The position numbers and the translations under genes are program-made. Under the pieces are notes generated by a model. The model had not been told where the DNA came from and did not search any database. It saw only the letters and a program-made list of their open reading frames with translations. This document shows, piece after piece, positions 40,717 through 52,617 of a stretch of DNA of 64,000 nt; within the stretch, counting starts at the first letter, position 1, and each line of letters opens with the position of its first letter. The stretch comes from Cytidiella melzeri (Eukaryota; Basidiomycota; Agaricomycetes; Polyporales; Irpicaceae): positions 79,016-143,015 of the forward strand of contig JABYQR010000080.1 in assembly GCA_022592445.1 (NCBI GenBank). Reading direction: 5' to 3'.

Positions 40717-41506
40717 ATGCCCATACAAACACCTGGCCATGCAACAGCCGCGCTCGCCGATGCGCCGTCCCGAGACTCAGCATTCTACTTCGACGACGAC
40801 TTGGTTGTGTTCCTGGTGCGTAGTATCCAATTTTACAACATTGTCAGGCTGATGATCGCCACGATGCTCAGGTTGAGAGAAGGCTTTTCAAAGTCCACAA
40901 GTACTTTCTCGTACGAGACTCTGAATTCTTTCGTGGGCTGTTCGCTTGCCCAACACCTCCAGGGCACGACCCCGAGGGAAGTTGCGACTCCAAGCCGATA
41001 ACGTTGCACGATGTTACGGAGCATGAGTTCCGTTGTCTATTGCGGTTTTTCTACGAGAGGTAATTGCCATCACTCTAGACAGCTCGTGGACTTACAGTCT
41101 CTGGTATAGCATGTATCAACCGCCGATCGACTGCCTGCATGACTGGATTGCGCTCCTTTCAATCTCAACGCGCTACGTTTTTGACAAAACCCGTGACCTG
41201 GCGATTACGGAAATCTCAAAGCAACTCGCTGACCCAGTCCAGAAGATTACCCTAGCGAACAAGTACAACATTCCTCAGTGGCTTCCTCCTGCCTTCTTGG
41301 AACTGTGCAAGCGCGATGAACCCATCGCAGATGCAGAAGCAGAGACATTGGGTCTCTTCGCTGTTGTTCGCATTGCCAGAGCCAGAGAGCTTGCGAGAGA
41401 GCGGAGGTGTCTCACCGCTTATTCGTACGACGAAAAAGGGGTTATGGCAGTTATAGGCATCGTGTGGCCTGAATGCGCTCACGCCGCAGCCGCCACAGGT
41501 CATTGA
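40717..41506 (+). CDS. BTB/POZ domain protein, copy 1
   Basis: Three exons (40717-40815, 40872-41059, 41110-41506) join in frame to 227 residues. The BTB fold is seen as 'FYFDDDLVVFLVERRLFKVH', then 'KYFLVRDSEFFRGLFACP', 'PITLHDVTEHEFRCLLRFFY', followed by a helical back half with 'WIALLSISTRYVFDKTRDLA', 'VQKITLANKYNIPQWLPPAF' and 'DAEAETLGLFAVVRIARARE'. BTB domains dimerise and often act as adaptors for cullin-3 ligases or chromatin factors; expanded families of this small type occur in agaricomycetes. It is the most diverged member of the local cluster. No transmembrane or DNA-binding segment. Confidence 0.85.
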
Positions 41507-41955
41507 TAAGGGACGTCGGCGTGGATGGCTTTTGTATGTGCTATATCTACATATGTGAAGACGACTGACTCCTCCCATTGAAATACGCCCCACGCTTCCA
41601 CAGTTTCGACGAGCTCTAGGCTGCCATGATCCTATCATGTGCGTCCCACTTGCTGGATTCGACTGCTGCATGCTGACTTTGTTTGACTAGAAACGTACTT
41701 GGACCCTTGGTAAACGGGAAGACAAGTACTATGTACGAACATCTCCATACTCTAGTAAGAAATGGTCCTCCTTACCTCAATTCAAGAGGTCTTCACCTTT
41801 TTCCATATTTGCCCATCCATCGTCAGCACGATACGGAGACCGGATAGTGTCTAATTCAGGTTGTCATCACGTCTTCCGTGCGCAATTGTATATATGTGCC
41901 ATTGTTCACTGATGAATTCAGCACCGCACAGCTGCCCTCTCCCGCCGAGTTCAGT

Positions 41956-42682
41956 ATGTCAGGATCCACGTCACACCCCACAGAACATAGCCGTTTCTTT
42001 TTTGACGACGCAATGGTCACAATTCAGATACATCATTTTGCATGTTCTGTGCGTCGCGGAAGTTTTATGCACGGACAAGGTCGAACACACACTATTCAAG
42101 GTCCAACGCCACTTCCTCTGTCGTGGATCAGATGTGTTCGAGACGATGTTCACCCTACCTCGTGGAGACAATAAGAGCGAGGCTATCGAACCTGTGGAGC
42201 TCCCGGATGTCACAGTGGCAGAGTTTGAGGCGCTGCTGACATTCTTCTACGACGGGTGAGCACTTCATCTCCTTGAAGCTTGTATATCCCACTTCATCCT
42301 CCCTTGCAGGATGCATCAGCTCACGGAAGATCTGGAGTTCTGGACAAATCTTTTGTCCATCTCGACACGCTTTTGTTTTGACATGGTCCGAGCGCGAGCC
42401 ATCGCAGAAATCGATTCTTCGTCATTGCTAAACCCTGTGGACAGGCTCTATCTCGCCAAGAAACACGACGTGCCTGAGTGGCTGCAACCTGCGTACTTCA
42501 GCATTTGCAAACGCTCAGAGCCGCTTGAGGTATGGGAGGCACAGAGGATCGGCTGGGAGACTGCGATAGTACTTGCGCAAGTCAGAGAGAGCATGCGGCC
42601 GCATCCGATTCACTTATGGGATATGAACAATCAGATACAAATGGCTCTGGATCGAACATTCCAAGCCAGAGACGACGTCTAG
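41956..42682 (+). CDS. BTB/POZ domain protein, copy 2
   Basis: By alignment with its neighbours, exons are 41956-42027, 42080-42255 and 42310-42682: MSGSTSHPTEHSRFFFDDAM, then VEHTLFKVQRHFLCRGSDVF, 'VAEFEALLTFFYDG' and 'MHQLTEDLEFWTNLLSISTR', with conserved 'RLYLAKKHDVPEWLQPAYFS' and 'EPLEVWEAQRIGWETAIVLA'. The first intron has ATACAT where the paralogues have GTGCGT, so the donor is non-canonical; a downstream GTGCGT at 42049 would leave only a 31-bp intron. The gene may therefore be poorly spliced or recently disabled. The C-terminus ends early (AG-AC-GAC-GTC-TAG), lacking the 'QVFGP' tail coded in the other copies, of which a trace lies downstream. Confidence 0.75.
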
Positions 42683-43718
42683 CCTTCCACCGGGCCCTCA
42701 GCAAACATTCGCGGTCGAGCACTTGAATTCAGCAGGTAAGGGTCGAGCGGCTGTGATAAGTTGACTACGCAACTAACCAGTGATCATAAGGTGTTTCAAA
42801 CTATATATCATGTCAGACTCGCTAGCCAGGCGCGAAATTGAAGGGCTGGGGACGAGTCTAATATCATGTCATCGCAGGCACTACATTCGTAGTGCCAAAC
42901 GCACGAGCCACTGTAGCCTTAGCCACAAAAAGACAAGCTCTCACCATCATTCTTATGGATTTGAAGAGTACTTCATGGTCAGGAATCCATGTAGTAACGA
43001 GTGACAAGAGAGTGCAAATTTATAGTGCGGGCAAGATCACAACATGCCACATTCCTAGAGCACCATGACCACTCATATTTACCATTGCCAGTAAGTACGC
43101 TTGCAGCATAGTTCCAGTGCATCGTCAACGCCGGTTGTGTGCGAGGACCGTAGAGTATTGTAGGCCGTGGACCAAGTGTTTGGCCCTCCACCGGCTCCGC
43201 AGCCAAAAATCGCGTTAACATTTGGGCTCGGAAATCCTGCTTCATTTAGTAAAAATTGAGTTGCTGCTGAACGGCTGTGCTCACAAGGCCGTTCTCTCAT
43301 CGCAGCATCCGCCGAACCACAGCCATGAGCCGCTGATAGCCTTGGAAATCAGACGAGTTCCTCTGCATCCAACTACTTATCACATTCAAGTCGAGTGATT
43401 GCATACTGTTTTTATCTACAGAGCCTTCTTGTTCGCGCCACAGATTAGTGGAACGTCGTTCAAACTACTCTTATAGCAGTGATGTAGGGAGGTTTAACCT
43501 TTGCCGCTGTGTGTGACCTTGCGCTAGGCTGATGGCAAAGTAGTCCTTGAATGACAAAGAGAGTAGACCGGAGCAAAAGCTAATGATTTGCGAACAAGAA
43601 ACAACAATACGTCTTTCATGCTCAAACATCTATGTACTTAACATTGTTCACGGACGAACCTGAACTTCAAACCGCACAACTTGAACTCCTCCGAGCCTCT
43701 CGCGCCGCCGAACTCACC
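42683..43718 (+). pseudogene. Debris of a BTB-family 3' end plus spacer
   Basis: The DNA at about 43135-43250 matches the 3' coding end of copies 3 and 4: 'VDQVFGPPPAPQP' with a GACCAAGTGTTTGGCCCTCC core. An intron-like GTAAG..TCGCAG pattern recurs at 42735-42880 and around 43300. No upstream BTB exons are left. I interpret it as the tail of a deleted copy. The remaining spacer (43340-43700) shows nothing recognisable. Confidence 0.5.
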
Positions 43719-44457
43719 ATGTCCGGCTCCCCTAGTCTGACACAGCCCAAAGAGCATAGTCGATGGTCTTTCGACGACACACTGATTACAATTCATGTGC
43801 GTTGTCTCGCAACGTCCAGAACATTGTGGGTGTCTGATGCAGTGACTAGGCCGAAAATAGTCTATTGACAGTCCACCGTTACTCTCTCTCTCGCGAATCA
43901 GATGTTTTCAAGACTCGGACCATGTTCAGCCTCCCTGGTGGTAACGACAAGACAGAGGCAGCGAAACCTGTCCCGATCCCCAATGTCACAGTCGCAGAAT
44001 TTAAGCTCTGACGGGTGAGCATTTACGTTTGCATGAAGCTTGTTCTCCCACTCAGACCAGCCCTCACCGCCCTCCTCACAGGATGCATGAGCTGACGGAC
44101 AACCTAAAGTTCTGGACGAACGAGTTATTCATCTCCTCGCGTTTCTTTTTCGACAAGATCCGAGCGCGAGTCATCACAAAACTCAATTCCCTCCCATCGC
44201 TAAAACCAGTGGAAAGGCTCTGCTTCGCCAAGAAACACGACATGCCAGACTGGCTGCGTCCTGCATACCACAGCATTTGCCGACGCCCGGAGCCGCTCAA
44301 GGTGTCAGAGGCACAAAAGATTGGATGGGACACCGCAATCCTACCTGCAAATGCCGGAGAGATCTTGCAGGACACCAGGCAAATAGGGCCACCAGAAACG
44401 CCACCCGGGCCAGTTCTGTTTGGTCCACCTCAATATGGGGACCGTAGAGTATCGTGA
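43719..44457 (+). pseudogene. BTB/POZ domain protein, copy 3 (disrupted)
   Basis: Exon 1 codes MSGSPSLTQPKEHSRWSFDD TLITIH with a normal GTGCGT donor at 43797. Exon 2 retains 'SRESDVFKTRTMFSLPGGND' and 'IPNVTVAEFKL', but then runs into TGA at about 44010: the codons for 'ALLTFFYDG', present in the other copies, are deleted, so the last exon cannot be reached in frame. Exon 3 (from 44082) is still well preserved: 'MHELTDNLKFWTNELFISSR', 'RLCFAKKHDMPDWLRPAYHS', 'SEAQKIGWDTAILPANAGEI'. A following frame at 44461-44700 keeps 'SQVFGPPPPTTAAAASQPPF', the tail seen in copy 4. Confidence 0.7.
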
Positions 44458-45116
44458 GCGGTGAGTCAAGTGTTTGGACCTCCACCTCCGACAACGGCGG
44501 CCGCGGCTTCGCAGCCACCATTTGGGTTTGCAATCGCACCTGTAAATCCAGCAGGTCTTCTAGGTAAGAGTCGAGCTATGTGTTACTTGGCAGAAAGGGA
44601 AATTCAAGACGTCGTTCTATCATTGCAGGATTCGGACCGCCACAAGGATGAGCTACCGGTAGCCTTCAATTGGAGAACAGACCACTTCCTTCGTATCTCA
44701 CTATTAGTCTTGAGCCTGAGTATCTGCTGGAACCACAATATATCCCTATTCGCACGAGTAGAAGAGAGCGCAAACTGTGTGCAAGCGCATGAGCATGCCC
44801 CGTATGCTCAAATCGCCACAGGCCACATTCTGCCAGCAGCAGCGTACTCGATTACGCTCGCAGTGATGCGTCTTTTACAAAAGGTTTGAGTCGTGCCAAG
44901 ACGTGTGCGACCTTGCGCTTGACTGGTGGACAAGAAATCACAAAGGGAAGCAACCACGATTCTGCCTACTCGCGAAAGGCGATTGCTCACGAAAAGAACA
45001 ACGCATCAAAGTGTCTTTCAAGCTTCGTAGCTTATATATTTGCCCTCGTACGCGGGATAAACTCAAACTTGAAACCGCACAGCTCCTCCACCTTCTCTCC
45101 CACCGAGTTTAGCACC

Positions 45117-45986
45117 ATGTCAGGCTCTCTATCCGAATCTCTAGACACAGACCATAGCCGATTTTTCTTTGATGACGAAATGGTCACGATCAAGGTGCGT
45201 CGTCTCGCAAGTCTTGGTCATCACCATGCGAGCCTGAAAGTACAAACAAGGTCGAACGCACTCGATTCAGGGTACACCGCGTAAAGTTCCTCTCTAGTGA
45301 ATCAGATGTTGTCAAGACGATGTTGACCCAGCCTGGCGCAAACGACAAGACCGGGGCGATGAAACCTGTAGAGATCCCAAATGTCACAGCGGCAGAGATG
45401 GAGGCATTGCTGACATTTTTCTACGACGGGTGAGCAAAGTATCGCATGTACCTGATTACTTCGTCTTATACCAGCCCATCGTCGCCCAACTCGCAGATTC
45501 CAGGGAATGCCGAATGATTTCGAACTATGGAAAAATCTGTTGTCTATCTCCACGCGCCTCCGCTTCGACAATATCCGAGCGCAAGCCATTGCAAAACTCG
45601 ATTGGTCGCCTTCGCTAACGCCCGTGCAACGACTGTACCTCGCCAAGAAGCACGACGTGCCTCACTGGCTTCGTATTGCGTACCATAGCATTTGCAGACG
45701 CTCGGAGCCGCTCGAGGTGGGGGAGGCCGAGAAGATTGGCTGGGACACTGCGATCCGACTCGCAAAAGCCAGAGAGATCTTGCGGGATCCCAAGCAAGCT
45801 GGACCGCCAAAACCGGTACAGCCAGCAGGATGTGTCGCAACTCCGCCCATCTTTGCGTTCGGAGGTGGATCGCCAAAGCCGAATGAGCCTGATGACTGCA
45901 GAGTATCGTGCGCTGTGGACCAAGTGTTTGGCCCTCTGCCGAGTCCGCGACCAGCAATCGCGTTCAAAGCGAGCCTGGTAGATTAG
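45117..45986 (+). CDS. BTB/POZ domain protein, copy 4
   Basis: Exons 45117-45194, 45251-45429 and 45497-45986 give 248 residues. BTB core: 'HSRFFFDDEMVTIKVERTRF', 'RVHRVKFLSSESDVVKTMLT', 'IPNVTAAEMEALLTFFYDG', then 'FELWKNLLSISTRLRFDNIR', 'RLYLAKKHDVPHWLRIAYHS', 'EVGEAEKIGWDTAIRLAKAR'. The C-terminal part is low-complexity and proline-rich, ending CAVDQVFGPLPSPRPAIAFK. Splice sites are canonical and the frame is open throughout, so this is likely the functional member next to two damaged ones. Homology to copies 2 and 3 extends into the introns, which points to recent tandem duplication. Confidence 0.85.
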
Positions 45987-46431
45987 CTGGTAAGGGTCCT
46001 GTTACTATGACACTTAGCTGAAGGGGTATTCATAAGGTTGTTCTATCATCGCAGGGACTAAGTGGATTTTCAAACCGCTCGTAAGGCCACATGCATAAGC
46101 CACTGGTACTCTTGTATATTAGACGGTTATTCAGCATCATGCCATGAACAATGAGTACTTACTGTGCCCCAAACGCACGAGTGACAGGAGTGCCGTATGC
46201 TCACATTGCTGCAAGCCACTTGCTAGCGGTAAGTAGTCTTAGGCGCAATGGCGCATCTTGCAAGATATTTGAGAATTGCCAACATCGTGGAATGTGCGCA
46301 ACTTTACGCTGAAATGATGTGAAAGAGGCCCTTGAGTGACGAAAAGAAGCCGACTAGATACTTTGAAGGAGCATAAGTTATCCGAAGCAGGAGGAGGTGA
46401 CTGGTGAGACGTACCAAATTCGCGCAAATAC
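45987..46431. other. BTB 3' flank and intergenic spacer
   Basis: A GTAAGG..TCGCAG intron-like stretch and 'ACGAGTGACAGGAGTGCC' sequence recur as after other BTB copies, so the first 200 bp belong to the duplicated unit. The rest lies 3' of the minus-strand proteasome gene. Confidence 0.4.
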
Positions 46432-47151
46432 TTATAGCTCAACAACTCTCGTACCATCTTTATCCACCACTTTCACCAAGTACTTTCCCGGAGACACGAC
46501 CAAACGCTTCGACACCTCATCGATACACCTCTTCAATGTCGCAAGCCCTTCCTCCAAAGTGGCTTCAGGGTCGTGATACCTACAGGGTTTTACAATGGCA
46601 CGCATCAGTGACCCAATTCCCAACGATATTCTCACAGCCCTCACCTATCCAACAAACTGAGCGCAAAGTAGCTTCCGTACCCATGCGCGGCAAACGGCAC
46701 CTCCACAAGCGTCCCGAGATAATCCACCCAGTACAAGTGCGGCGTGTACGAGCTCGTGTCGTATCCTCCCAACAGCAAGTTCACCGAGTACGGGTGACGA
46801 GAACGGAGCGATTCAGCGAGAGCACGGCGGATCCACGAGGCGGCGGATTGAGGTCGGAGACCGTAAGTGTTTCGGATCTGGTACAGACGGATGTTGCGCT
46901 CGATGTACTCAGCGAATTGGACGGTGTCGCCTGGTGAGAGTTGGTCAAGTGCCAGATGATCACTAACAGCGCAAAAATCGCCTTGGAGAAGAACACGCAC
47001 CAGGCTCGCCAGAGTATGCCATGAGCAGATGTGAGCCAAGCTCTTTAATCTTGTCTACATCGGACTTGACTTTGATGATCGAGTGTGCTGCAGTTGTGTC
47101 TGCAGCCACCAGCACATATCCCTTTCCTACCAGTGCAAATGAAACATCCAT
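46432..47151 (-). CDS. PRE1: Proteasome core subunit beta type-2 (yeast Pre1, beta4)
   Basis: A non-catalytic subunit of the 20S proteasome inner ring. Three exons (47151-47001, 46930-46645, 46579-46432) join in frame to 194 residues, the family length. It reads [20 protein letters not shown], then '[20 protein letters not shown]', '[20 protein letters not shown]', '[20 protein letters not shown]', '[20 protein letters not shown]', '[20 protein letters not shown]' and ends [11 protein letters not shown]. The N-terminal threonine nucleophile of active beta subunits is absent, as expected for this subunit. Introns of 70 and 65 bp. Its promoter lies in the 344 bp before the SEC61 3' end. Confidence 0.95.
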
Positions 47152-47495
47152 GGTCGTCAAGTGTGAAGCAGTGTGGAGGATGTGGTCGCGGTCAGAGAAA
47201 GCTTATGTGTTCTATGCAGTTGCAACGTTAGCACAGACACGACGCGTGTCCTCAAGACGCGTCAGTTCGGCAATTGCCGCGTAGCAAAACGCAGTGCGAT
47301 CTTGTTAAATTTACAGTATTTCTTGGTGCATAAGCCCGAGTAATACGTCTTAAATATCATTAGTAGGAACCGATAGTACTTCTGCGGACAATTTATGTAC
47401 GATCCCCTCAGTCCTCTTTCCAACTACCGACGGAGCGGAGCTCGTCATCTCAGTGCGCCCTTCCTTTTCATACAGTCAGCTCGAATAAAATGAGA
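47152..47495. other. Intergenic region between SEC61 and the proteasome gene
   Basis: Holds the SEC61 3' end and the promoter of the minus-strand proteasome gene. No motif recognised with confidence. Confidence 0.45.
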
Positions 47496-49266
47496 TTACA
47501 GCAGGTCACCAAGAGCAGCGAGTTCAGGTCCGCCGGATTCCTATGACATTGTTGCTCAGTACATCCAGACGAATCAGAATGAGAATACACGTGACATACC
47601 CGCATACCAATCTCCCAGTCTAGGTAAACCAACGGTAATCAGTATATAATCTCCGATGAGCAAGTTGTATGTACTCACAGCTGTAGATGATAGTGACAGC
47701 CATGAGGATACCAGTCCCGCTGCCAATAGCGCCCATGAGATCTGCAGCAACAGAGAGGAGACCGAGAATAGCGCCTCCCAGAGCTGCCGCAGTGGGAACG
47801 ACGCGCTTCAGTTCTTTGTACATGGAACCTTCACGGTGACCAGCCATGACCATCTGCTGGTCCTTCAGCTGCTTGGCAATGTCCCTTGGTCCGCTGCCAG
47901 ATACTTCGATCCAAGTCTTAGAGAAGATGGCGCACGCAGACGTCATGAAAGCGATGTAGATGAAAGCGTGGATGGGGTCGAGCAGAACAGCCTTGATGGT
48001 ATTCGGAGGAGACATGTAGTATGCAATCCCGGAAACAGCTTGGAGCTGAGGAGAATCCTCGGACGCCTACGCGAAATGAGCATAATGAAGTCTGCAGCAC
48101 GTACAGACCATACTCACCTCCCAGCTACCGAGTAGCTTAATAAAAAAGTTGTCAGGGAAACGATTGGAGAGCATCTGAGAGATAATGAAGACATTGGAAG
48201 TCAAAGCAGATTGCAGCATGATAGGCATGTTCGAGGTGTAAAACAGCTTGACGGGGTAGGACCCACGCTGGCCACGGAATCGGTTGCTTTTCACGGGGAT
48301 CTCGATGCGGAAGCCTTGGAGATAAATAACGACAGCGAAGACAACGACGGTAGCAATGAGGTTCATGATGTTGGGAAGACGGTCACGCCAGAATGCCTCG
48401 CGAAGGGCACGGCCCTTGTCATTCCAGGTGAAGAGGAGGTGGAAGAGGGACACGACGGCGCCCTCAAATTCAGGCCCACGTCCAGTATTGATGGTGGTGG
48501 GAGAGAATGCCTTCCAAACGATCGACTCGCAGATGTTGGTAGCAATGAAGAGCGATATACCAGAGCCAAGACCATAACCCTTTTGCAGGAGCTCGTCCAA
48601 CAGGATGACGATGAGTGAGGCCGAAATGAGCTGGATGATGAGCAGGAGGCAGATACCAGGACCGAGGTCACTTGGCTGACCGTAAAGGCCAGTCAAGACG
48701 TATACAGCAGCCTGACCGAGTGAGATGACCAAAGCAAAGACTAGGATATACTTATGAGCATCTAGAATGAGCTGGTTTAGGGAGAACGTCACTCACGCTT
48801 CTGTGCTCCGCTGAACAACGCACGATCCTCCTTTAACGAAAAGTCAACCTCGATGAGGTTTGCCCCAGCAAGAAGTTGCATAATCATTCCAGACGTGACG
48901 ATAGGTGTTATACCGAGTTCCATGAGCGTTCCGCGGTTCGACGCCAGGATGACACGCATCCAGTAGAGCGGGTCAGCAGAGTCTGACGACATGATACCGT
49001 ACAACGGCACTTGCGAGCACACCAAGAAGATGAGCAGCGTGACGGCGGTCCATAGCACCTTTTGATTGAAGGGGACCTAGTGACGAAGTGTGAGTCTGCG
49101 AGACGTCTTCAAAGGGCAGAACGTCGTACGCACTTTACGGTCGGGTGACGAAACCTCGGGAAGGAAAGGCAGGAACGGACGGACGAGATTGAGAAACCGG
49201 ACTGTCGAAAGACATGTCAGTACCTGTGCATTGACGACGAGTAAAACAGGGCATACATCCGCTCAT
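47496..49266 (-). CDS. SEC61: SEC61 alpha, ER protein-translocation channel
   Basis: The pore-forming subunit of the ER translocon, ten transmembrane helices. Seven exons were joined by hand: 49266-49257, 49201-49134, 49076-48797, 48740-48118, 48066-47679, 47619-47600 and 47540-47496, giving 477 residues in one frame, as expected for the family. The first exon is only 10 nt (Met-Ser-Gly plus one base). Blocks: [20 protein letters not shown], '[20 protein letters not shown]' (plug and gate region), '[20 protein letters not shown]', '[20 protein letters not shown]', '[20 protein letters not shown]', '[20 protein letters not shown]', and the C-terminus [14 protein letters not shown], somewhat different from the usual animal tail. 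All introns are 50-60 bp. Confidence 0.96.
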
Positions 49267-49544
49267 GGTTGAGTGACAAGACCAAGGAGCGGCGTAGAGG
49301 ATGTTGGGACTTTGAAGGAGGTGAAGCCCGGACACGTCGCCAATTTGTGAGGTGGCATGCCAAACACACACAAACATACGCGATGCAATGAGCGTCTATC
49401 GCACTCTGACCGTGACAAGCTCACTCGACACGACATCGGATTAATCGACACGTCTAGTATCGCACAATGTGGTCATATATCCGCCTACTGGTACAATAAA
49501 TGCCTAGAGTATACATCGTTATAGCTTCCTTGAGATCTCAAGAC

Positions 49545-52228
49545 CTACATCTCATCATCATTTTCGTCAACATCCCAGTCAACATTCTCAAGCGCTGCCT
49601 CGCCTTCAGCGTACAGCTTGTCCAAACCGGTGAGAGACTCCAAAAACTTCGCTTCGTTGAACGCCTTCAACATCATATCGAAACCATCCTTCTCATACGC
49701 GTGAAGCACCTTTTCCAGAAGACTCGGTCAACTAGAAGAGTAGGTCAAGGGCTGACAATCCTTACCGTGTCGCTGCAACCTGTACACCGGGAGTAAGCGG
49801 CCCCCTTGATGGGCATGTTCCTGAACTCTGCAAGGAAGCCTCGTAGCTGGTGCGGGACAAGACCAAGTACACTGCCTGATTCATGGGGGTCAGGGGCATC
49901 TTTGCCAGTCTGCGGGGCAGGAGCAGGTGCATTAACACTACATCATATGAGTATCAAGTACTACAAGCCGCACCACAGAGGACATACCCATCAGGATGTT
50001 GGAGGAGAGAGACAAGCAATTCGACGGCGGTGGACGCGGCTATCGATGCGAGACCCGGCCTGGTCACCGTGCACATCTGGTCAAGCGTACGATCTGTCAA
50101 GGACTGCATACGTAGATGAGCTGACTGAGTCTATGGATCGGACATTAGAAAAGTAGAGCTCACGTCTGCAGGCGCTACAATATCATTGCAGTAGTAGCAT
50201 CCCAGCCGCTCTCCTTTGGCAAGCGAAGTGCGAGTACCGTGTCGCATCACGAGGTAAGAATCAAACCCTAGCGCAGCGTTCATAACAATCTAGCTTGTGT
50301 CAAATGGTGTCACGCATGAGACAGTTCGAAGAGGGACATTACTTTGCCTCTGGCTGCTCCAATAACTGTTGGCAGCCATCTACTCTCCCGTGAATCCATG
50401 AGTAAGAAGACCGCGTCGTGCTCGTCAATAAGCTTCTCTAACGTGGCAACATCCTTCTTGGTCTGCTCGACAGATGCAGGCGGTATCGGATGACCTGGCA
50501 TGGGTATACTGAGATTAAGACCGGTCGCATTCTGACAAGAGAATGTTTGTGTTGGACTTTGGGGGGCCAGTGAGTTCCATAAACAGATAACTCACAACCC
50601 CAGGGAATATCTTTTTCAAGCTTTCGGCAGCGGCAGCGGCCTTTGGTTTTCCACCGTTCAAACAATCTTCGAACACGAATAATGGCTGCCTAACAGGGTT
50701 CGAGAAAGAGACGCGAGCCGAATCGACGAAGGTGATATTGCGCACTCCCCAAGCCTGCCGCATTGTTAGCGATATCCCAGACCGATTTCTCGTCGCCACA
50801 ACATACCATAAGCGTCCTTGCAACGTAACAGCCCAAGGTACCAGCACCTAGCAGTAAGCATTTCGTGTTGGCGACCTTGTCGAGGTCCAGCGAAGGGAGT
50901 ATACGCCATCTCATCAGCTTCAAATTCAGATCCACGGCTTGATCTGCGAGTCTGTGCCAGGAGAAGGTCAACACGCTGCAGATAAGTTCTTGCACAGGCT
51001 ACTCACCGCGTCGGGTCCATCATAGGCGCCAAGTCCGCCATTCTGGGACCTAATTTTCCTTGTGGATTTTTCTCCCAGCCCACTGAACTTGGCTTCGCCC
51101 CAGTATCTATATAATAAAGGTCATATACGACGTTCGCCGCAGACATTGTCCATATTACCTATTTCTGGAGAACTACCCTTCACGACGCCGAATCTACTCT
51201 TCCAATGGCCATCCGATGTGAGTTCCGTATCTCTCCAGCAAAGTACGCGTATTCCGGAGGCGGTGAAGCTTGGATGCCGATGTGCAAGGTATGCCAGTAG
51301 GTTGCGGAGTGGCCAGCCTGGATTAGATGGCAAAGCTGATGGATCAAGGAAGGCAACAGTACGCTGGTATAAGGTGAGGACTGAATAAGAATTGGCAAGA
51401 ATGTGGTGTATACCTTTTCCGGAGGTACCCCATCAAAGAACTTGTCAAAATCCTCTACAGCTCCGACTTCCACATTTGAGCCAGAAGAACGGACAAGGAA
51501 AAATGGTCGAAGCGAAGAATGGATGGCAATGTGAATGGCAGTGAGCTGCATGCGGGTTCAGCGAATGCAAAGGGCATTACTGTGATTGTGCGTACGCTCT
51601 CTTTGCTAAATTCTTCGCTAGCACTTCGCCACTCGCCATCTGTCTCCCAAGCAGGTTTGGCAACGAATGCAGGGAACGCGAACCAATAGTAATACTTGTA
51701 TTTCTTAAGATCGGCAAATGTAATCACAAGAAACTTGGATAGCTTCTCAGTAGAGCCTCTCTTAATGCTGTCCCAGATCTGCATTTACAGAAGGATCCCG
51801 ATGCGTGTCAGAGCACTAATCACTTGCGATGTAGAGAGAGTACCTCGTCCGATAGTTCGTTGAACAGCGCTGTCTTGTCCGCCGCTTTGAACTCCTCTAT
51901 AGTGTTGTAGTTCTTGAACACGCCAGGGACTGACACAGCATGTGTGGGTACACTACACATCGATAAACAGGTGCGTCAAATGTAACGAAAATGATAGCAC
52001 GTACTGCGCCTTATCAGTGAAGGCATCCCCACTGATAGCGACGTTGCATCCAAGGGCTATTTCCTTGCCAGTCTCTCGGTCAACTATGGACTTTCCAGCA
52101 GTGTAGGATGCTGCGATGGGCACAGAATGATCGGACAATTTCAGCACATCGATCTTGAGGTCAGTGAGCGAGTGCCAAAAGCCAGGTTCTACTAGAGATG
52201 TGAAGGGTGAGAACTGGACAATTGTCAT
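49545..52228 (-). CDS. ATG7: ATG7, E1-like activating enzyme of autophagy
   Basis: Activates Atg8 and Atg12 by ATP-dependent adenylation and thioester transfer. The start [20 protein letters not shown] and '[20 protein letters not shown]' match the ATG7 N-terminal domain. Further blocks are '[20 protein letters not shown]', '[16 protein letters not shown]', '[20 protein letters not shown]' and the nucleotide-binding loop [17 protein letters not shown]. Then come '[20 protein letters not shown]', '[20 protein letters not shown]', '[18 protein letters not shown]', '[18 protein letters not shown]', and the catalytic cysteine in [17 protein letters not shown] (about 50060). The tail is acidic ([10 protein letters not shown]) and ends at TAG 49545-49547. 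At least ten short introns; not every join was written out. Cytosolic enzyme. Confidence 0.93.
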
Positions 52229-52617
52229 CAAGGCTCAAGCAGCAGGGGTATCGAGGTCAAAGTGCTTGTAGCTTCTGAGCACAGCAGTGGTAAGATGGCC
52301 GTAGTAGAGGTAAACCAAGAGCGCAACTTTGTGGCTGCACGTAACACTTATCCATATCGGGAAATAATAAGGACACGTGAGCTACGGCGACGCGTCGTCG
52401 CGCTCAGATGGTGGCGTAGATCGCGACTCGCTGCACAAAGACAGAGGCCAAGTGCACAACGAGAACAGGCGAAACAGGCATGGTTTTCATAAGTCAGGAA
52501 TGTGGCCAGGATCTGGCCTTTGTAAAGGTGCGGCCACGCACGTGTAAGGCATATAAACGAACAGCTTCAAGCGCGCAATGATCATCAAGTGTACCACCAC
52601 CACCGTCTTTCGTCGAT
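52229..52617. other. Intergenic region upstream of ATG7
   Basis: Promoter space of ATG7. No gene or motif recognised. Confidence 0.45.

Noticed and set aside
45544..45967. Several overlapping frames on both strands in BTB copy 4
   Set aside because: All are shadows of the third exon of the BTB gene.
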